A stretch of 64,000 bases of DNA from Clostridiales bacterium. Its GTDB lineage: Bacteria; Bacillota; Clostridia; Christensenellales; Aristaeellaceae. The first letter of the stretch is position 1. Every line of letters starts with the position of its first letter. The stretch covers positions 1 through 64,000 of the forward strand of contig SFET01000018.1 in NCBI GenBank assembly GCA_004557125.1, read 5' to 3'. Shown here in pieces: positions 17,317 through 26,621 of this stretch. The position numbers and the translations under genes were made by a program. Under the pieces are notes generated by a model that saw only the letters and a program-made list of their open reading frames with translations, did not search any database and was not told the origin of the DNA.

Positions 17317-18964
17317 TTACATTCTCTCCGGCGCTTCCAGGCCGATCAGATCCAGCGCCTTGGCGATGGTCTGCTTCACGGCGCGGGTCAGATGGATGCG
17401 GGCGCTGCGCGCGCCGAGGTCGTCCACCATGACCTTGTGCTCGTAGTAGAACTTGTTGAGCCTTGAGCACCTCGGGGAACTGCTCCAGCATGCGCACCAC
17501 GTCCTGGGCCTCGGGATCGGACAGCGCGGAATAGTCCGGCGCAGCGTCGCAATCCCCTGCCTTGCGCAGCACGGAGCAGGCGCGGGCGTGGGTGTACATC
17601 ACGTAGGGGCCGGTCTCGCCGTCGAAGTTCAGCGCGCGATCCCAGTAGAAGTCGATGTCCTTGATGCGGTTGTTGTACAGCGCGAAGAACACCACCGCGC
17701 CAACGCCCACCTGACGGGCGACCTCGTCCTTGTTCTCAAGATCGGGGCTCTTCTCGTCGATGATGGCGCGCGCCTTCTGAATGGAGGTGTTCAGCAGGTC
17801 CTCCAGGTACACCACGCGGCCCTCGCGGGTGGAGAGGGTCTGGCCCTCGAAGGACACCATGCCGAAGGAGACGTGCTCGCAGTTCTTGTACCAGTCGTAG
17901 CCCATCAGCTCCAGCACCTTGAACAGCTGGCGGAAGTGCAGATCCTGCTGGTAGGCCACCACGTAGAGGGACTTGTCGAAGTCGTAGGTGTCCTTGCGGT
18001 ACTTGGCGGCGGCGAGGTCGCGGGTGATGTAAAGCGTCGCGCCGTCGGAGCGCAGGATCAGCGCCGGAGGCATGCCGTAGGGCTCCAGATCCACGATCTG
18101 CGCGCCCTGATCCTCCTTGAGCAGGTTCTTTTCACGCAGCTCGTCGATGATGGGCTGCATCTTGTCGTTGTAGAAGGACTCGCCGGCGTAGGAGTCGAAT
18201 TTCACGCCCAGCAGGTCGTACACGCGCTCCGCGTCCTTCAGGGTCACGGACTTGAACCAGTTGAAGATTTCGAGGGCCTCCGGATCGCCGTCCTCGATCT
18301 TCTTGAACCATGCGCGGCCCTCGTCGTTGAGCGCCTCGTTTTCCTTGGCCTCGGTGTTGAAGCGCACGTAGAGCTTCACCATCTCGTCCACGCCACCGTT
18401 TGCCACGGTGTCGTGGTCGCCCCAGCGCTTGTAGGCGGCGATCATCTTGCCGAACTGGGTGCCCCAGTCGCCCAGATGGTTCACGCCCACCGCGTTCCAG
18501 CCGAAGAATTTGTGCAGCTTGTACAGGGCGTTGCCGATCATCGTGGTGGACAAATGGCCGATGTGGAAGCGCTTGGCGATGTTGATGGAGGAATAATCCA
18601 GCACCACGGTCTTGCCCGCGCCGGAGTTGTCGGAGCCGTAGCTCTCGCCCTGCGTGAGCACCGCCTCCACCACCTTCTCGGCGTAGGTGGCGCGGTCGAT
18701 GAAGAAGTTCAGATAGCCCTTGACCGACTCCACCCGGCCCAGGTAGTCCGCCTGGATGTTGGCGGCGAGGGCGTCGGAGATCATCATCGGACTCTTGCGC
18801 AGGGCCTTGGACAGCTTGAAGCAGGGGAAGGCATAGTCGCCCATGTCGGTGCTCGGCGGAATCTCCAGCGCCGCGGCGATGTCCGCGGGCTGCAGGCCGG
18901 TCTCGCCAAAGGCGCGCTCCGCTGCGGTAAGAATTTCATTTGCAATGGAAAGCTTGAAGTCCAT
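17317..18964 (-). pseudogene. argS: Arginyl-tRNA synthetase, internal deletion and frameshift
   Basis: Class I arginine-tRNA ligase, in normal frame from MDFKLSIANEIL to FPEVLK. It contains the HIGH equivalent FHIGHLSTT and NHLGDWGTQFGK, and the catalytic domain through DGETGPYVMYTHAR. After EVLK about two dozen residues expected in the anticodon-binding domain are absent, and the frame shifts; the true C-terminus (NKFYYEHKVMVDDL...LEAPERM) is present in another frame and ends at 17317. Read as is, the frame runs on to 17126 with a nonsense tail. The start is ATG 18964, with GGAGTG nine bases upstream. This would be a damaged essential gene unless a second copy exists, so sequence error is a live alternative. 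Confidence 0.75.
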
Positions 18965-19102
18965 GTATATTTTCACTCCTGTTTGCTCATCTCCCTCCTA
19001 TTATAGCAGATATTTCGGGCACGAACAGCAATCCGCGGGTTAATTATTTTTGTGGACGGGGGGAGCACACAGGAAAGCATCTCCCCGTTTGCGACCTTAT
19101 GG

Positions 19103-19131
19103 TTGATTTTTTCCCGAAAAGGGGGTATCAT
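19103..19131 (+). promoter_or_regulatory. Promoter of the zinc-ribbon gene
   Basis: TTGATT, 17-base spacer, TATCAT, about 70 bases before the ATG at 19204. Confidence 0.5.
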
Positions 19132-19203
19132 GGAGGTGGAATCCCATGGATACCGCATCGACATATGCAATGCAACAATCTGCATCCGAATGGAGGGATC
19201 AAG

Positions 19204-19770
19204 ATGGCATTTTTCAATGATTTCAAGGAAAAGTTCACCAGCGCCGCACAGTCCGTGACGAACAAGACCAAGGACAGCGTGGAGATCACCCGCCTGTCCA
19301 GCGAGAGCCGCAGCATCGCCGGGGAAATCCAGGATTTGTATCAGGAAATCGGCCGCATCTACGTGGACTCCCAGGGCACTGACGCCGTCGCCCTCGCGCC
19401 GCTGTGCGCGAAGGTCGCCGAGCTGCGCGATCGCCTGGAATCCCTGGAGCGCCAGAAGATGCTTTTGCGCAATCAGAACCGCTGTCCCTCCTGCGGCGCG
19501 GTGATGGCCAAGGGCGCGCGCTTCTGCTCCAGCTGCGGCCGCCGCATGCCGGAGCCCACCCCCGAGACCGAGCCTGCGCCCACCGCCGGGGATGTGACCT
19601 ACTGCCCCGAGTGCGGCGCTATGCGCAAGGGCAACGACGCCTTCTGCGCCGTGTGCGGCCACAGCTACGACGGCGCCACCGAAACCGAGCCCGCAGCAAA
19701 GCCCACCGTGACCGTCTCCGCGACGGAGGACAGCGCCGACGAGGCCCCCACCGACTTCGACGCCGAATGA
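19204..19770 (+). CDS. Double zinc-ribbon protein
   Basis: 188 residues. The N-terminal half is helical and probably coiled (FKEKFTSAAQSVTNKTKDSV...LRDRLESLERQKML). Two zinc ribbons follow: CPSCGAVMAKGARFCSSCG and CPECGAMRKGNDAFCAVCG, each with four Cys. The tail is acidic and probably unstructured. No enzymatic motif and no membrane segment; a scaffold or nucleic-acid/protein-binding role is possible but unknown. GGAGGG lies seven bases before the ATG. It heads a plus-strand run with a small membrane protein and ispE. Confidence 0.8.
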   Translation: MAFFNDFKEKFTSAAQSVTNKTKDSVEITRLSSESRSIAGEIQDLYQEIGRIYVDSQGTDAVALAPLCAKVAELRDRLESLERQKMLLRNQNRCPSCGAVMAKGARFCSSCGRRMPEPTPETEPAPTAGDVTYCPECGAMRKGNDAFCAVCGHSYDGATETEPAAKPTVTVSATEDSADEAPTDFDAE

Positions 19771-19802
19771 CGGCCGCAACCACCAAAGAGGAGCGCTGAT
19801 GC

Positions 19803-20201
19803 ATGGATAGACAACGCGACCCCTACAACGGCCGCTTCGGCGAGGGTTCATCAGGCAACCGGCGGCCCACGGGCAGCTATCGCTCCCAGCCCTCCGGCGG
19901 CTACAAGTCCCGCCCGGACTACGACGTCAACCGCCGCCCGACCGCACGAACCGCTGCGGGCGACAGCTACACCCGCCGGCCCGCACCGCGACCGGAGCCG
20001 GAGCGCACAAGCCGCCAGCCCCAAAAGGACCGCCGGCGCGCAGGAAAGCGGCTGAGGATCGCGATCCTGCTGCTGGTCGTGCTGCTGATCGCGGCCTGCA
20101 TCTTCTTTGCCGTGCACACCCGGCGCAACCGCACGGTGCACCAGATGCCCACCATCGAGCGCACCGGCGAATTCGAGAGCGTCGTTACGGAGGATTCATG
20201 A
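19803..20201 (+). CDS. Small basic single-pass membrane protein
   Basis: 132 residues: an Arg/Pro/Ser-rich cytoplasmic part of about 80 residues (RRPTGSYRSQPSGGYKSRPD, EPERTSRQPQKDRRRAGKRL), a single helix (IAILLLVVLLIAACIFFAV), and a short external tail. The low-complexity basic region resembles disordered N-termini of clostridial envelope proteins; no family is recognised. Its stop overlaps the ispE ATG (ATGA), so it is co-translated with ispE. Confidence 0.7.
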   Translation: MDRQRDPYNGRFGEGSSGNRRPTGSYRSQPSGGYKSRPDYDVNRRPTARTAAGDSYTRRPAPRPEPERTSRQPQKDRRRAGKRLRIAILLLVVLLIAACIFFAVHTRRNRTVHQMPTIERTGEFESVVTEDS

Positions 20202-21046
20202 AGCTGACACTGCACGCCCGCGCGAAGATCAACTGGTCGCTGTCCATCTGCGGCGAGCGTCCGGACGGCTACCACAGCCTGGATATGCTGATGCAGAGCA
20301 TCGAGCTGTGCGACGTGCTCAGCTTCGAGCCGGCCCGCTTTCTGAGCCTGACGGTGGACGGCAAGAAGCTGCCCATCGGCAACCGCAACCTGGTGATCCG
20401 CGCCGCCAACGCGCTGAACGAGACCCTGGGTCTGCACAACGGCGCGCGCATCTCCCTGAAGAAGAACATCCCCACCCGCGCCGGTCTGGGCGGCGGCAGC
20501 GCGGACTGCGCAATGACGCTGATCGCCCTGAACCGTCTGTGGAACCTGCGCCTGCCGCTGCGCACCCTTCAGCAGATCGGCCTGAAGCTGGGCGCGGACG
20601 TGCCCTTCTGCCTGCAGCAGGGCATGGCCCGTGCCGAGGGCGTGGGCGAGATCCTGACGCCCCTTGAATCGCCGCCGATGATTCCGCTGGTGATGGTCAC
20701 GCCCGGCGGCGGACTGTCCACCCCCGCGGTGTTCAAGGCCTGGAGTGCCGGCAATTACCCCATGTCCCGCATCGACAACCTCGCCCTGGCCGGGGCGCTG
20801 AAGGCGCGCGACTTCGCCCGGGCGCAGGCGCTGTCCTGCAACGATCTGGAGACGCCGGCCATCGCCCTGATGCCGGAGATCGGCGCGCTCATCGATCGCT
20901 TCCGCTCCCTCGGCGCGGCCTTCGTCCGCATGACCGGCAGCGGCTCCACGGTCTTTGCCGCCTTCGAAAGCGAGGAAGCGGCCCGCCGCGCCGCCGACGC
21001 CGTGCCCGGCGCCATCCTCACCCGCACCACCGCCGATCCGCTGTAA
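20198..21046 (+). CDS. ispE: 4-diphosphocytidyl-2-C-methyl-D-erythritol kinase IspE
   Basis: A 282-residue GHMP kinase of the MEP isoprenoid pathway; it phosphorylates the 2-hydroxyl of CDP-methylerythritol. Landmarks are HARAKINWSLSICGERPDGY (substrate site), the ATP loop PTRAGLGGGSADCAMTL, and the C-terminal GHMP motif RMTGSGSTVFAAF. Length is normal. IspH, a later enzyme of the same pathway, is encoded at 44243-46249, so the organism makes isoprenoids by the MEP route. Confidence 0.95.
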   Translation: MKLTLHARAKINWSLSICGERPDGYHSLDMLMQSIELCDVLSFEPARFLSLTVDGKKLPIGNRNLVIRAANALNETLGLHNGARISLKKNIPTRAGLGGGSADCAMTLIALNRLWNLRLPLRTLQQIGLKLGADVPFCLQQGMARAEGVGEILTPLESPPMIPLVMVTPGGGLSTPAVFKAWSAGNYPMSRIDNLALAGALKARDFARAQALSCNDLETPAIALMPEIGALIDRFRSLGAAFVRMTGSGSTVFAAFESEEAARRAADAVPGAILTRTTADPL

Positions 21047-21070
21047 TGCGCTTTTTTCCCGTAAAAGGGC

Positions 21071-21099
21071 TTGACTTTTGCCCGACCCGTGAGTATAAT
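21071..21099 (+). promoter_or_regulatory. tRNA-Leu promoter
   Basis: TTGACT, 17-base spacer, perfect TATAAT, 12 bases before the tRNA. Confidence 0.85.
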
Positions 21100-21111
21100 A
21101 TAAATGTTCTT

Positions 21112-21194
21112 GCGGTCGTGGCGGAATAGGCATACGCGCACGTTTGAGGGGCGTGTGGGAGACCGTACGGGTTCAAGTCCCGTCGACCGCACCA
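21112..21194 (+). tRNA. tRNA-Leu (anticodon GAG)
   Basis: Acceptor arms GCGGTCG and CGACCGC pair fully. The anticodon stem CACGT/GCGTG encloses the loop TTGAGGG, giving anticodon GAG, which reads CUC/CUU. A long variable arm (class II) and T-loop GTTCAAGTC are present, and the CCA end is encoded. It has its own promoter and terminator. Confidence 0.93.
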
Positions 21195-21199
21195 AACCG

Positions 21200-21235
21200 G
21201 AGCACTGAAAATCGCGCATTTTCAGTGCTCTTTTT
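21200..21235 (+). terminator. Terminator of tRNA-Leu
   Basis: 13-bp stem GAGCACTGAAAAT/ATTTTCAGTGCTC with a 5-base loop, followed by five T. Confidence 0.85.
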
Positions 21236-21269
21236 CTGTCCCCTTCCTTTGCTTCCCAAAATATACAGA

Positions 21270-21296
21270 CCCCGGGCGGATCGGATCCGTCCGGGG
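21270..21296. terminator. Hairpin after the ThuA-like gene
   Basis: 12-bp stem CCCCGGGCGGAT/ATCCGTCCGGGG with one mismatch, ten bases after the minus-strand stop codon; TATATTTT follows on that strand. Confidence 0.6.
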
Positions 21297-21306
21297 CGTT
21301 TTGTAC

Positions 21307-22062
21307 TCAGGCCCTGGCCAGCCAGTGGACGATGTTCTGCCACAGGCGGCTGTAATGCTTCCAGTTGCACAGCTCCGGCGAGGCCCAGTGGGGCGCGCAA
21401 TCGCAGGTGTAGGCCATGGTGCGGCCCGCGCCGCAGTCCCATGCAGCGATGATGGGATCGTCCTCCCGGCGCGCAATGAGCGTCGCGCCCGGCTTGAGCA
21501 CGGTGCGGTTGTAGCCCAGCATCCAGGGCATGGGCTCGTCGATGCCGTCCATCACAGGATGCTCCGGCGCGACGGTCTCCGGACAGAAGCCCTCGGGGCA
21601 CTCCACGCGGTCGTCGCAGCTCATCAGCTCCACCGGCAGGATCTCCTCGATGGCGGTGCGCTTGTAGCAGCCCTTGGCCTCGATGCCCATGTAGGTCAGG
21701 TATCCGCCGATCATGCAGAAGCCGCCGCCGGCGCGCACGTAATCGCGGATCAGGTGCAGCTTGTTCACCGTGCGCTCGCTGGCGAAGAAGGTTTTCGTGG
21801 AGATCAGCATGGTGTTTGCGCCCACGTCGCTGAGCATCACCACGTCGTACTTCTGAAGCTCCTCCAGCGTCTGCGGGAAGTCGAACTCCACGCGATGGCA
21901 GGGGATGTGGGTGAACGCGATGCCGCCCTCCCGCAGCCGGTCGCCCACGTAATTTGCGCATTCCTCATAGCGATAGGTGGTAAAGGAGTCCACGCCCTTG
22001 GTTTCCGTGGTCTGGATCATCCAGGACTCGCCGACAAAGAGTACCGAAAGCTGTTTGCTCAT
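21307..22062 (-). CDS. ThuA/glutamine-amidotransferase-like protein
   Basis: 251 residues with the class I glutamine amidotransferase-like fold of the PF07090/ThuA group: start SKQLSVLFVGESWMIQ, VVMLSDVGANTMLI, then DYVRAGGGFCMIGGYLTYMG where a Cys (GGFCMIGG) occupies the nucleophile-elbow region, and a C-terminal WDCGAGRTMAYTCDCAPHW. Members of the group are found near carbohydrate-use genes, but the reaction here is unknown. GGGAGGAAA precedes the ATG. It stands alone on the minus strand. Confidence 0.75.
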   Translation of the reverse strand: MSKQLSVLFVGESWMIQTTETKGVDSFTTYRYEECANYVGDRLREGGIAFTHIPCHRVEFDFPQTLEELQKYDVVMLSDVGANTMLISTKTFFASERTVNKLHLIRDYVRAGGGFCMIGGYLTYMGIEAKGCYKRTAIEEILPVELMSCDDRVECPEGFCPETVAPEHPVMDGIDEPMPWMLGYNRTVLKPGATLIARREDDPIIAAWDCGAGRTMAYTCDCAPHWASPELCNWKHYSRLWQNIVHWLARA

Positions 22063-22168
22063 GTAGTTTCCTCCCCGGGTCATATTTTTCTGCCATCAGT
22101 TTACCATACCTGCGGCGGAAAAGCAATTCGCCCGCGCCGCGAACCATCCCCTTTCTCCGGAGCTTTCC

Positions 22169-24499
22169 TCAGCCGCAGTCGTCCCTGCGCGTGGGAGCCG
22201 TTTCCGCACGGCGGCGCACGTCCCCGATGCGGGCGCAGATGCAGGTGAGATCGTCGATCCGTCCACGTCCCCGGCGCAGGCCCGCTTCCCGCACCAGCCG
22301 CTCCGCCAGCGCCTCCGGCGTGCAGTCTCCGCTCAGCCGCACCAGGCGGTCGATCATCATTCCGTCGCCGGCCTCCATCACGCCGTCCGAGCCCATCACG
22401 ATCACGTCCCCCGGCCTGAGCCGCACCCGCGTCACCGCCGGCTGCACCCGCTCCAGAATGCCCAGCGGGAGCCGGCCGCCCTCCACGTGCAGCAGTTCCC
22501 CGCCCCGCAGGATCAGCGACCGACTGGCCGCCAGCTTCGAAAACTCCGCAACGCCGGTGTTCAGATCCACCGCGCACAGATCCACCGTTGCAAACATGTC
22601 CTCCCCGCTGCGCATCAGCATCTGCTGGTTCACCGTCTCCAGCGCCAGCGGAAACGAGATGCCCGCGTACAGGAAGCGCCACAGCAGCCGCAGCGTCTCC
22701 GCGCTCTCCTGCGCCGCAGCCTCGCCGCTGCCCATGCCGTCGGAGAGCATCAGGAGCAGCTTGCTCCGGCTCAGCGCGCGCACCAGGTGGCTGTCCCCGC
22801 TGATCTGCCCCGCCACGCCCGACTGGCAGCGCACGCCCGTCTCCAGCGCATAGCGGGGCCGCTGGGCAAACAGCAGCGCATCCCCCTGAAGCTCCGGCAC
22901 AAAGCCTCCGCCGAAGGCCTTCCCCAGCGCGCGCCCCGCACGGCGCACCTCCTCCCGGCTCCAGCCGCCCTCCCGGGTCAGGCAGATCTCCGCGCCGTCC
23001 AGGCCGATGGCCGCCGCGTCGCAGTCCGTAAGTCCCGCGCTGTCCAGCGCCGCGCCCAGCTGCTCCAGCCGTCGCCCGCGAAAGGACACCGGCGCCGCCT
23101 GCCGGTCCGCCAGATCGTAGAGGATCTCCCGCGCCTGCCGGAGCTGCACCGACAGCAGCTGCCCCGTGGCACATCTCTTGATCTCCGACCTCCGCTTCTC
23201 CGCAAAGTCCCGCAGCAGCAGTCCCAGCCGATCCGGGATCATCCGGCCCCGGCGGCAGATGCGCAGCACGTCCGGCGGAATCTCCCCATCGGAGAACAGC
23301 ACCCGCATCCCCGGCGGCGCATCCACCCGATCCAGCGCCTCGGTGATCAGCTGGCAGAGGAAGCGCACCGCCCGGTTGTCCGCACCGTTCCAGCAGTCCC
23401 CGTAGCCCGGACAGCCGCCGCAGAGCCGCTCGCGCATCTCGCAGATCAGCTCCTGCTCACCGGGCACGTCCGTCGGTGCGGCACAGCCCTCGGCCATGTC
23501 GCCAAAGGCGTCGCCCAGCGCCCGCAGCCGTCGCCGCGACTGGGCCGTGACCTCCCGGGCAATGCGATCCGGCTCCCGCGCCTCGCTGTGGGGCGGCGAG
23601 GTGAACACCGCCGCGCGCTTCAGAGCGCTCTCCGGCAGCATCAGATAGATCAGCGCCGCTGCCAGCGCCCATTGCGGCCCGGGCGCGCCCGCTCCCACTG
23701 CCAGCCGGTACACCAGCGACGCGGCGCACATTGCCAGCGCCCGCTGCCAACGCTTTTCGAACCCGCGCCATCCGGCCACCAGCGCGCCCAGGGCCAGTCC
23801 CCCCAGCTTCAGCGGCGAAGCGCCTCCCAGCGCAAGGGCCGCGCCTCCCAGCACGCCCGCAGCCGCGCCCAGTCCCGGTGCGATCAGTACGCCCAGCGCC
23901 GCCGCAGCCTCTGCGGCAGCCGGGAGCGTCCGCTGAAGTCCCGCAATGCAGGCGCAGGCCAGCAGCAGCGCACCCACCCGCTCCTGAAGCATCAGATGGC
24001 GCCGGTTTTTTCGAACCTGAAGCGCCGGCAGCAAAAACGGCGCGGCCGTTGCCGCAAGCGCCGCGCAGGCCAGCGCCCGCAGGGAATCGAGGGCGTCCCC
24101 GCCGGCCCAGACCAGCGACACAAGCAGCACGCCCAGCCCGGCCACCAGCGACGCCCGGGTCTCGGGCGCGCCCCTCTTCGCCGCCGGGATCAGGCTGCAC
24201 AGCAGCTCCCCCGCCAGCACCGCCGCGCAGCAGATCGCCGAGAGCAGCGCAGAATCTCCCAGCGGCAGCCGCAGCGCGCCCAGAAGGCAGCCCGCAACCA
24301 ACACCGCCGGATTCTCCCCCGCCGCAAGTCCCGCAGCCAGCAGCGCCGCCGCCAGCGGTGCAATCCGCATCAGCAGCTCCGCGCGCATCAAGAGGAACAT
24401 CGCACCCATGAGCGCCGTCGGCCGGACAGCGCGCCGCACCAGCGCCTGCAGGCCATCCATCGCCATCATACCCCTCTGCCATTGAAGCGCATGCAACAT
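22169..24499 (-). CDS. spoIIE: Stage II sporulation protein E (SpoIIE phosphatase)
   Basis: A 776-residue protein with about ten N-terminal membrane helices (residues 30-330, very Ala/Leu-rich), a central regulatory region with Cys-rich stretch CGGCPGYGDCWNG, and a C-terminal PP2C phosphatase domain (SGDSHLVRALSRSKLLLMLSDGMGSGEAA, PGDVIVMGSDGVMEA). SpoIIE dephosphorylates SpoIIAA to activate sigma-F in the forespore, so the host should be an endospore former. The start is ATG 24499, with AGGGGGG seven bases upstream. Confidence 0.93.
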   Translation of the reverse strand: MLHALQWQRGMMAMDGLQALVRRAVRPTALMGAMFLLMRAELLMRIAPLAAALLAAGLAAGENPAVLVAGCLLGALRLPLGDSALLSAICCAAVLAGELLCSLIPAAKRGAPETRASLVAGLGVLLVSLVWAGGDALDSLRALACAALAATAAPFLLPALQVRKNRRHLMLQERVGALLLACACIAGLQRTLPAAAEAAAALGVLIAPGLGAAAGVLGGAALALGGASPLKLGGLALGALVAGWRGFEKRWQRALAMCAASLVYRLAVGAGAPGPQWALAAALIYLMLPESALKRAAVFTSPPHSEAREPDRIAREVTAQSRRRLRALGDAFGDMAEGCAAPTDVPGEQELICEMRERLCGGCPGYGDCWNGADNRAVRFLCQLITEALDRVDAPPGMRVLFSDGEIPPDVLRICRRGRMIPDRLGLLLRDFAEKRRSEIKRCATGQLLSVQLRQAREILYDLADRQAAPVSFRGRRLEQLGAALDSAGLTDCDAAAIGLDGAEICLTREGGWSREEVRRAGRALGKAFGGGFVPELQGDALLFAQRPRYALETGVRCQSGVAGQISGDSHLVRALSRSKLLLMLSDGMGSGEAAAQESAETLRLLWRFLYAGISFPLALETVNQQMLMRSGEDMFATVDLCAVDLNTGVAEFSKLAASRSLILRGGELLHVEGGRLPLGILERVQPAVTRVRLRPGDVIVMGSDGVMEAGDGMMIDRLVRLSGDCTPEALAERLVREAGLRRGRGRIDDLTCICARIGDVRRRAETAPTRRDDCG

Positions 24500-24633
24500 T
24501 CTCCATCCCCCCTGGATCCTGAAGTGGGAATTATCTATGTGCGGCAAACCTGCGCGAGAACGTATATTCTGCGAAATTCTGGCAACAATGATTGCATCGT
24601 GCGGAGAACCGCAGGATAAAAAGGAGGAAGAAT

Positions 24634-24861
24634 ATGAATATGTTGGATCGCACTTCCCTGGTTCTGACCATCATCGGCGCCATCAACTGGCTGCTGGTGG
24701 GACTGTTTCAGTTTGATCTGGTGGCCTACATCTGCGGCGGCCAGGGCGCGGTGATCAGCCGCATCATCTACACCATCGTGGGCATCGCGGGCCTGTGGTG
24801 CATTTCGCTCCTGTTCCGCGAGCGCGGACACGACAGCTCCGAGGCCGCAGCCCGTAGCTGA
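24634..24861 (+). CDS. DUF378 family small membrane protein
   Basis: 75 residues with two helices and the DUF378 pattern: LTIIGAINWLLVGLFQFDLV, then SRIIYTIVGIAGLWCISLLF. Function unknown; the family is widespread in Firmicutes. AAGGAGGAAG precedes the ATG. It is followed by a terminator-like hairpin, so it is probably monocistronic. Confidence 0.88.
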   Translation: MNMLDRTSLVLTIIGAINWLLVGLFQFDLVAYICGGQGAVISRIIYTIVGIAGLWCISLLFRERGHDSSEAAARS

Positions 24862-24869
24862 CGTAGGAT

Positions 24870-24905
24870 TCGGGGGATCGCGCACGGTCGCGTTCCCCCG
24901 ATTTC
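24870..24905 (+). terminator. Terminator of the DUF378 gene
   Basis: 13-bp stem (TCGGGGGATCGCG at 24870-24882 with 24889-24901) with one mismatch, then a short T-rich stretch. Confidence 0.65.
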
Positions 24906-24993
24906 CGCTTTTGGCGCCTTCGCCACGCATTTGATCCAATTATGACCAAAAAAAGAGTTACAGTTCGTTCACAAATTCCAGCATGTTTGTTCA

Positions 24994-25022
24994 TTGACTT
25001 TCCCTGATCTTGGATATATAAT
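24994..25022 (+). promoter_or_regulatory. Promoter of the HtrA protease gene
   Basis: TTGACT, 17-base spacer, TATAAT; about 100 bases of leader follow before the ATG. Confidence 0.75.
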
Positions 25023-25130
25023 ACAAGCGTTCCAAGGGGAAAGGGCGCTTCCACCCGAAGCGATGGAACCGTCCTCCGCGGAACGGCAAATCGAAACGGC
25101 TATTCTGTTTTCAAAGGAGAAGTGACAAAT

Positions 25131-26459
25131 ATGAAACGCAATGCAAGGCGCAATGACATGCGGCGCGCGCTGCTTTGGATCTCCAGTCTGGCGCTGGCGT
25201 GCGCACTGGTGATCGGCGGCATGAGCATCGGCGGCCTGGAAAGCCGCAATGCCAACGCCATCGCAGAGACCGCGCAGACTGCGGCTGCGGAACCGGTATC
25301 GGATCCCAGCCCGGCGGTGTACGTGGCCCAGAAGAACAGCAACAGCGTGGTGGGCGTCATCACCAACGTGCAGGATTGGAACCGCTCCACCGGCGAGGTT
25401 GAGGAGACCATGTACGCCCAGGGCAGCGGCGTGGTGATTCAGGAGGGCGGCTACGTGCTGACCAACTACCACGTCATCGAGGGCGGCGACAGCTTCCAGG
25501 TGCTGCTGCCCAGCGGCGAAAAGACCGAGGCCGTGCTCACCGGCTCGGATTCCTCCCTGGATCTGGCCGTGCTGCAGGTGACCGGCGATGCGGCGAAGCA
25601 GCTGGTTCCCGTGGCCATCGGCTCCTCCAGCGACCTGATCGTGGGCAGCACCGTGGTGGCCATCGGCAACCCCGGCGGCGAGGTTCTGGCCAACACCGTG
25701 ACCCAGGGCATCGTGTCCGCACTGGAGCGCAGCGACGTCTCCAGCAACAACACCACCCGCAACGTGGACTACATCCAGCATGACGCGGCCATCAACTCCG
25801 GCAACAGCGGCGGCGGCCTGTTCAACTACAAGGGCGAGCTGGTGGGCATCAACACCCTGAAGTACTCCGGCAGCGCCTACTCCTCCGTCACCTTTGAAGG
25901 CCTGGGCTTCGCCATCCCGGTGGACACCGCCTACCCCATCGCCCAGCAGCTGATCGAGAACGGCAGCGTGATCCGTCCGCAGATGGGCATCACCGTGGCC
26001 GACTATGAGGGCCCCGACGAGCCCATGAGCAACTACCCGCCGGCCAGCGTGTGCATCTACGGCGTGAACGCAGGCAGCCCGGCCGAGGCGGCTGGCCTGA
26101 AGCAGTACGACTTCATCTACGCCATCAACGGCGAGCGCGTCACCAGCTTCCGCGAGCTCACCGGCGTGCTGGACAAGTTCAATGCGGGCGATACCGTGAC
26201 CGTCACCGTGGTGCGCTACAACAACGTCTACCCCGTGACCAATAACAACAACAGCAACAGCTACTACTACGGCAACAACCCCTTCGGCAACTTCTTCGGC
26301 GGCTACGGCGGCTATGGCTACGGCAATGGCAACGGCAACAGCGGCGACAGCTCCAGCCAGAGCGGCTCCAGCATCGGCTCCGACCTGGTGGTCGGCGGCG
26401 GCTACGACTTCGTGACCGTTGACGTGGTGCTCGAGCTCCCCGCAGAAACCGAAAACTGA
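25131..26459 (+). CDS. HtrA/DegP-type serine protease with PDZ domain
   Basis: 442 residues. A basic N-terminus and one helix (LLWISSLALACALVIGGMSI) anchor it to the membrane. The S1C protease domain carries His114 (TNYHV), Asp144 (SLDLAV) and Ser226 (GNSGGG). A PDZ domain follows (GITVADYEGP...GSPAEAAGLKQYDFIYAING). The last two PDZ strands are separated by an Asn/Gly/Tyr/Ser-rich low-complexity stretch of roughly 45 residues. Likely role: quality control of exported proteins. ATG 25131 is preferred over GTG 25122 because of the AAGGAG spacing. Confidence 0.93.
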   Translation: MKRNARRNDMRRALLWISSLALACALVIGGMSIGGLESRNANAIAETAQTAAAEPVSDPSPAVYVAQKNSNSVVGVITNVQDWNRSTGEVEETMYAQGSGVVIQEGGYVLTNYHVIEGGDSFQVLLPSGEKTEAVLTGSDSSLDLAVLQVTGDAAKQLVPVAIGSSSDLIVGSTVVAIGNPGGEVLANTVTQGIVSALERSDVSSNNTTRNVDYIQHDAAINSGNSGGGLFNYKGELVGINTLKYSGSAYSSVTFEGLGFAIPVDTAYPIAQQLIENGSVIRPQMGITVADYEGPDEPMSNYPPASVCIYGVNAGSPAEAAGLKQYDFIYAINGERVTSFRELTGVLDKFNAGDTVTVTVVRYNNVYPVTNNNNSNSYYYGNNPFGNFFGGYGGYGYGNGNGNSGDSSSQSGSSIGSDLVVGGGYDFVTVDVVLELPAETEN

Positions 26460-26478
26460 TCCATGTAAAACAGATTGA

Positions 26479-26512
26479 CCCGCAGTCCTGAGGGCTGCGG
26501 GCCTTGTTTTTT
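26479..26512 (+). terminator. Terminator of the HtrA gene
   Basis: 7-bp stem CCCGCAG/CTGCGGG followed by CCTTG and six T. Confidence 0.75.
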
Positions 26513-26551
26513 CCAAACAAATCTACATATCTATATGTACGCCGGCGGACA

Positions 26552-26584
26552 GCGCCCCGGCCGCCGAAGGAGCGGCCGGAGCGC
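26552..26584. terminator. Hairpin after nadE
   Basis: 13-bp stem GCGCCCCGGCCGC (26552-26564) with 26572-26584, one mismatch. It lies just beyond the nadE 3' end on the minus strand, without a clear T-run. Confidence 0.45.
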
Positions 26585-26621
26585 CTGTTTCGTTTCCCCG
26601 GTTTTCAGAAGCGCTTCCGCC

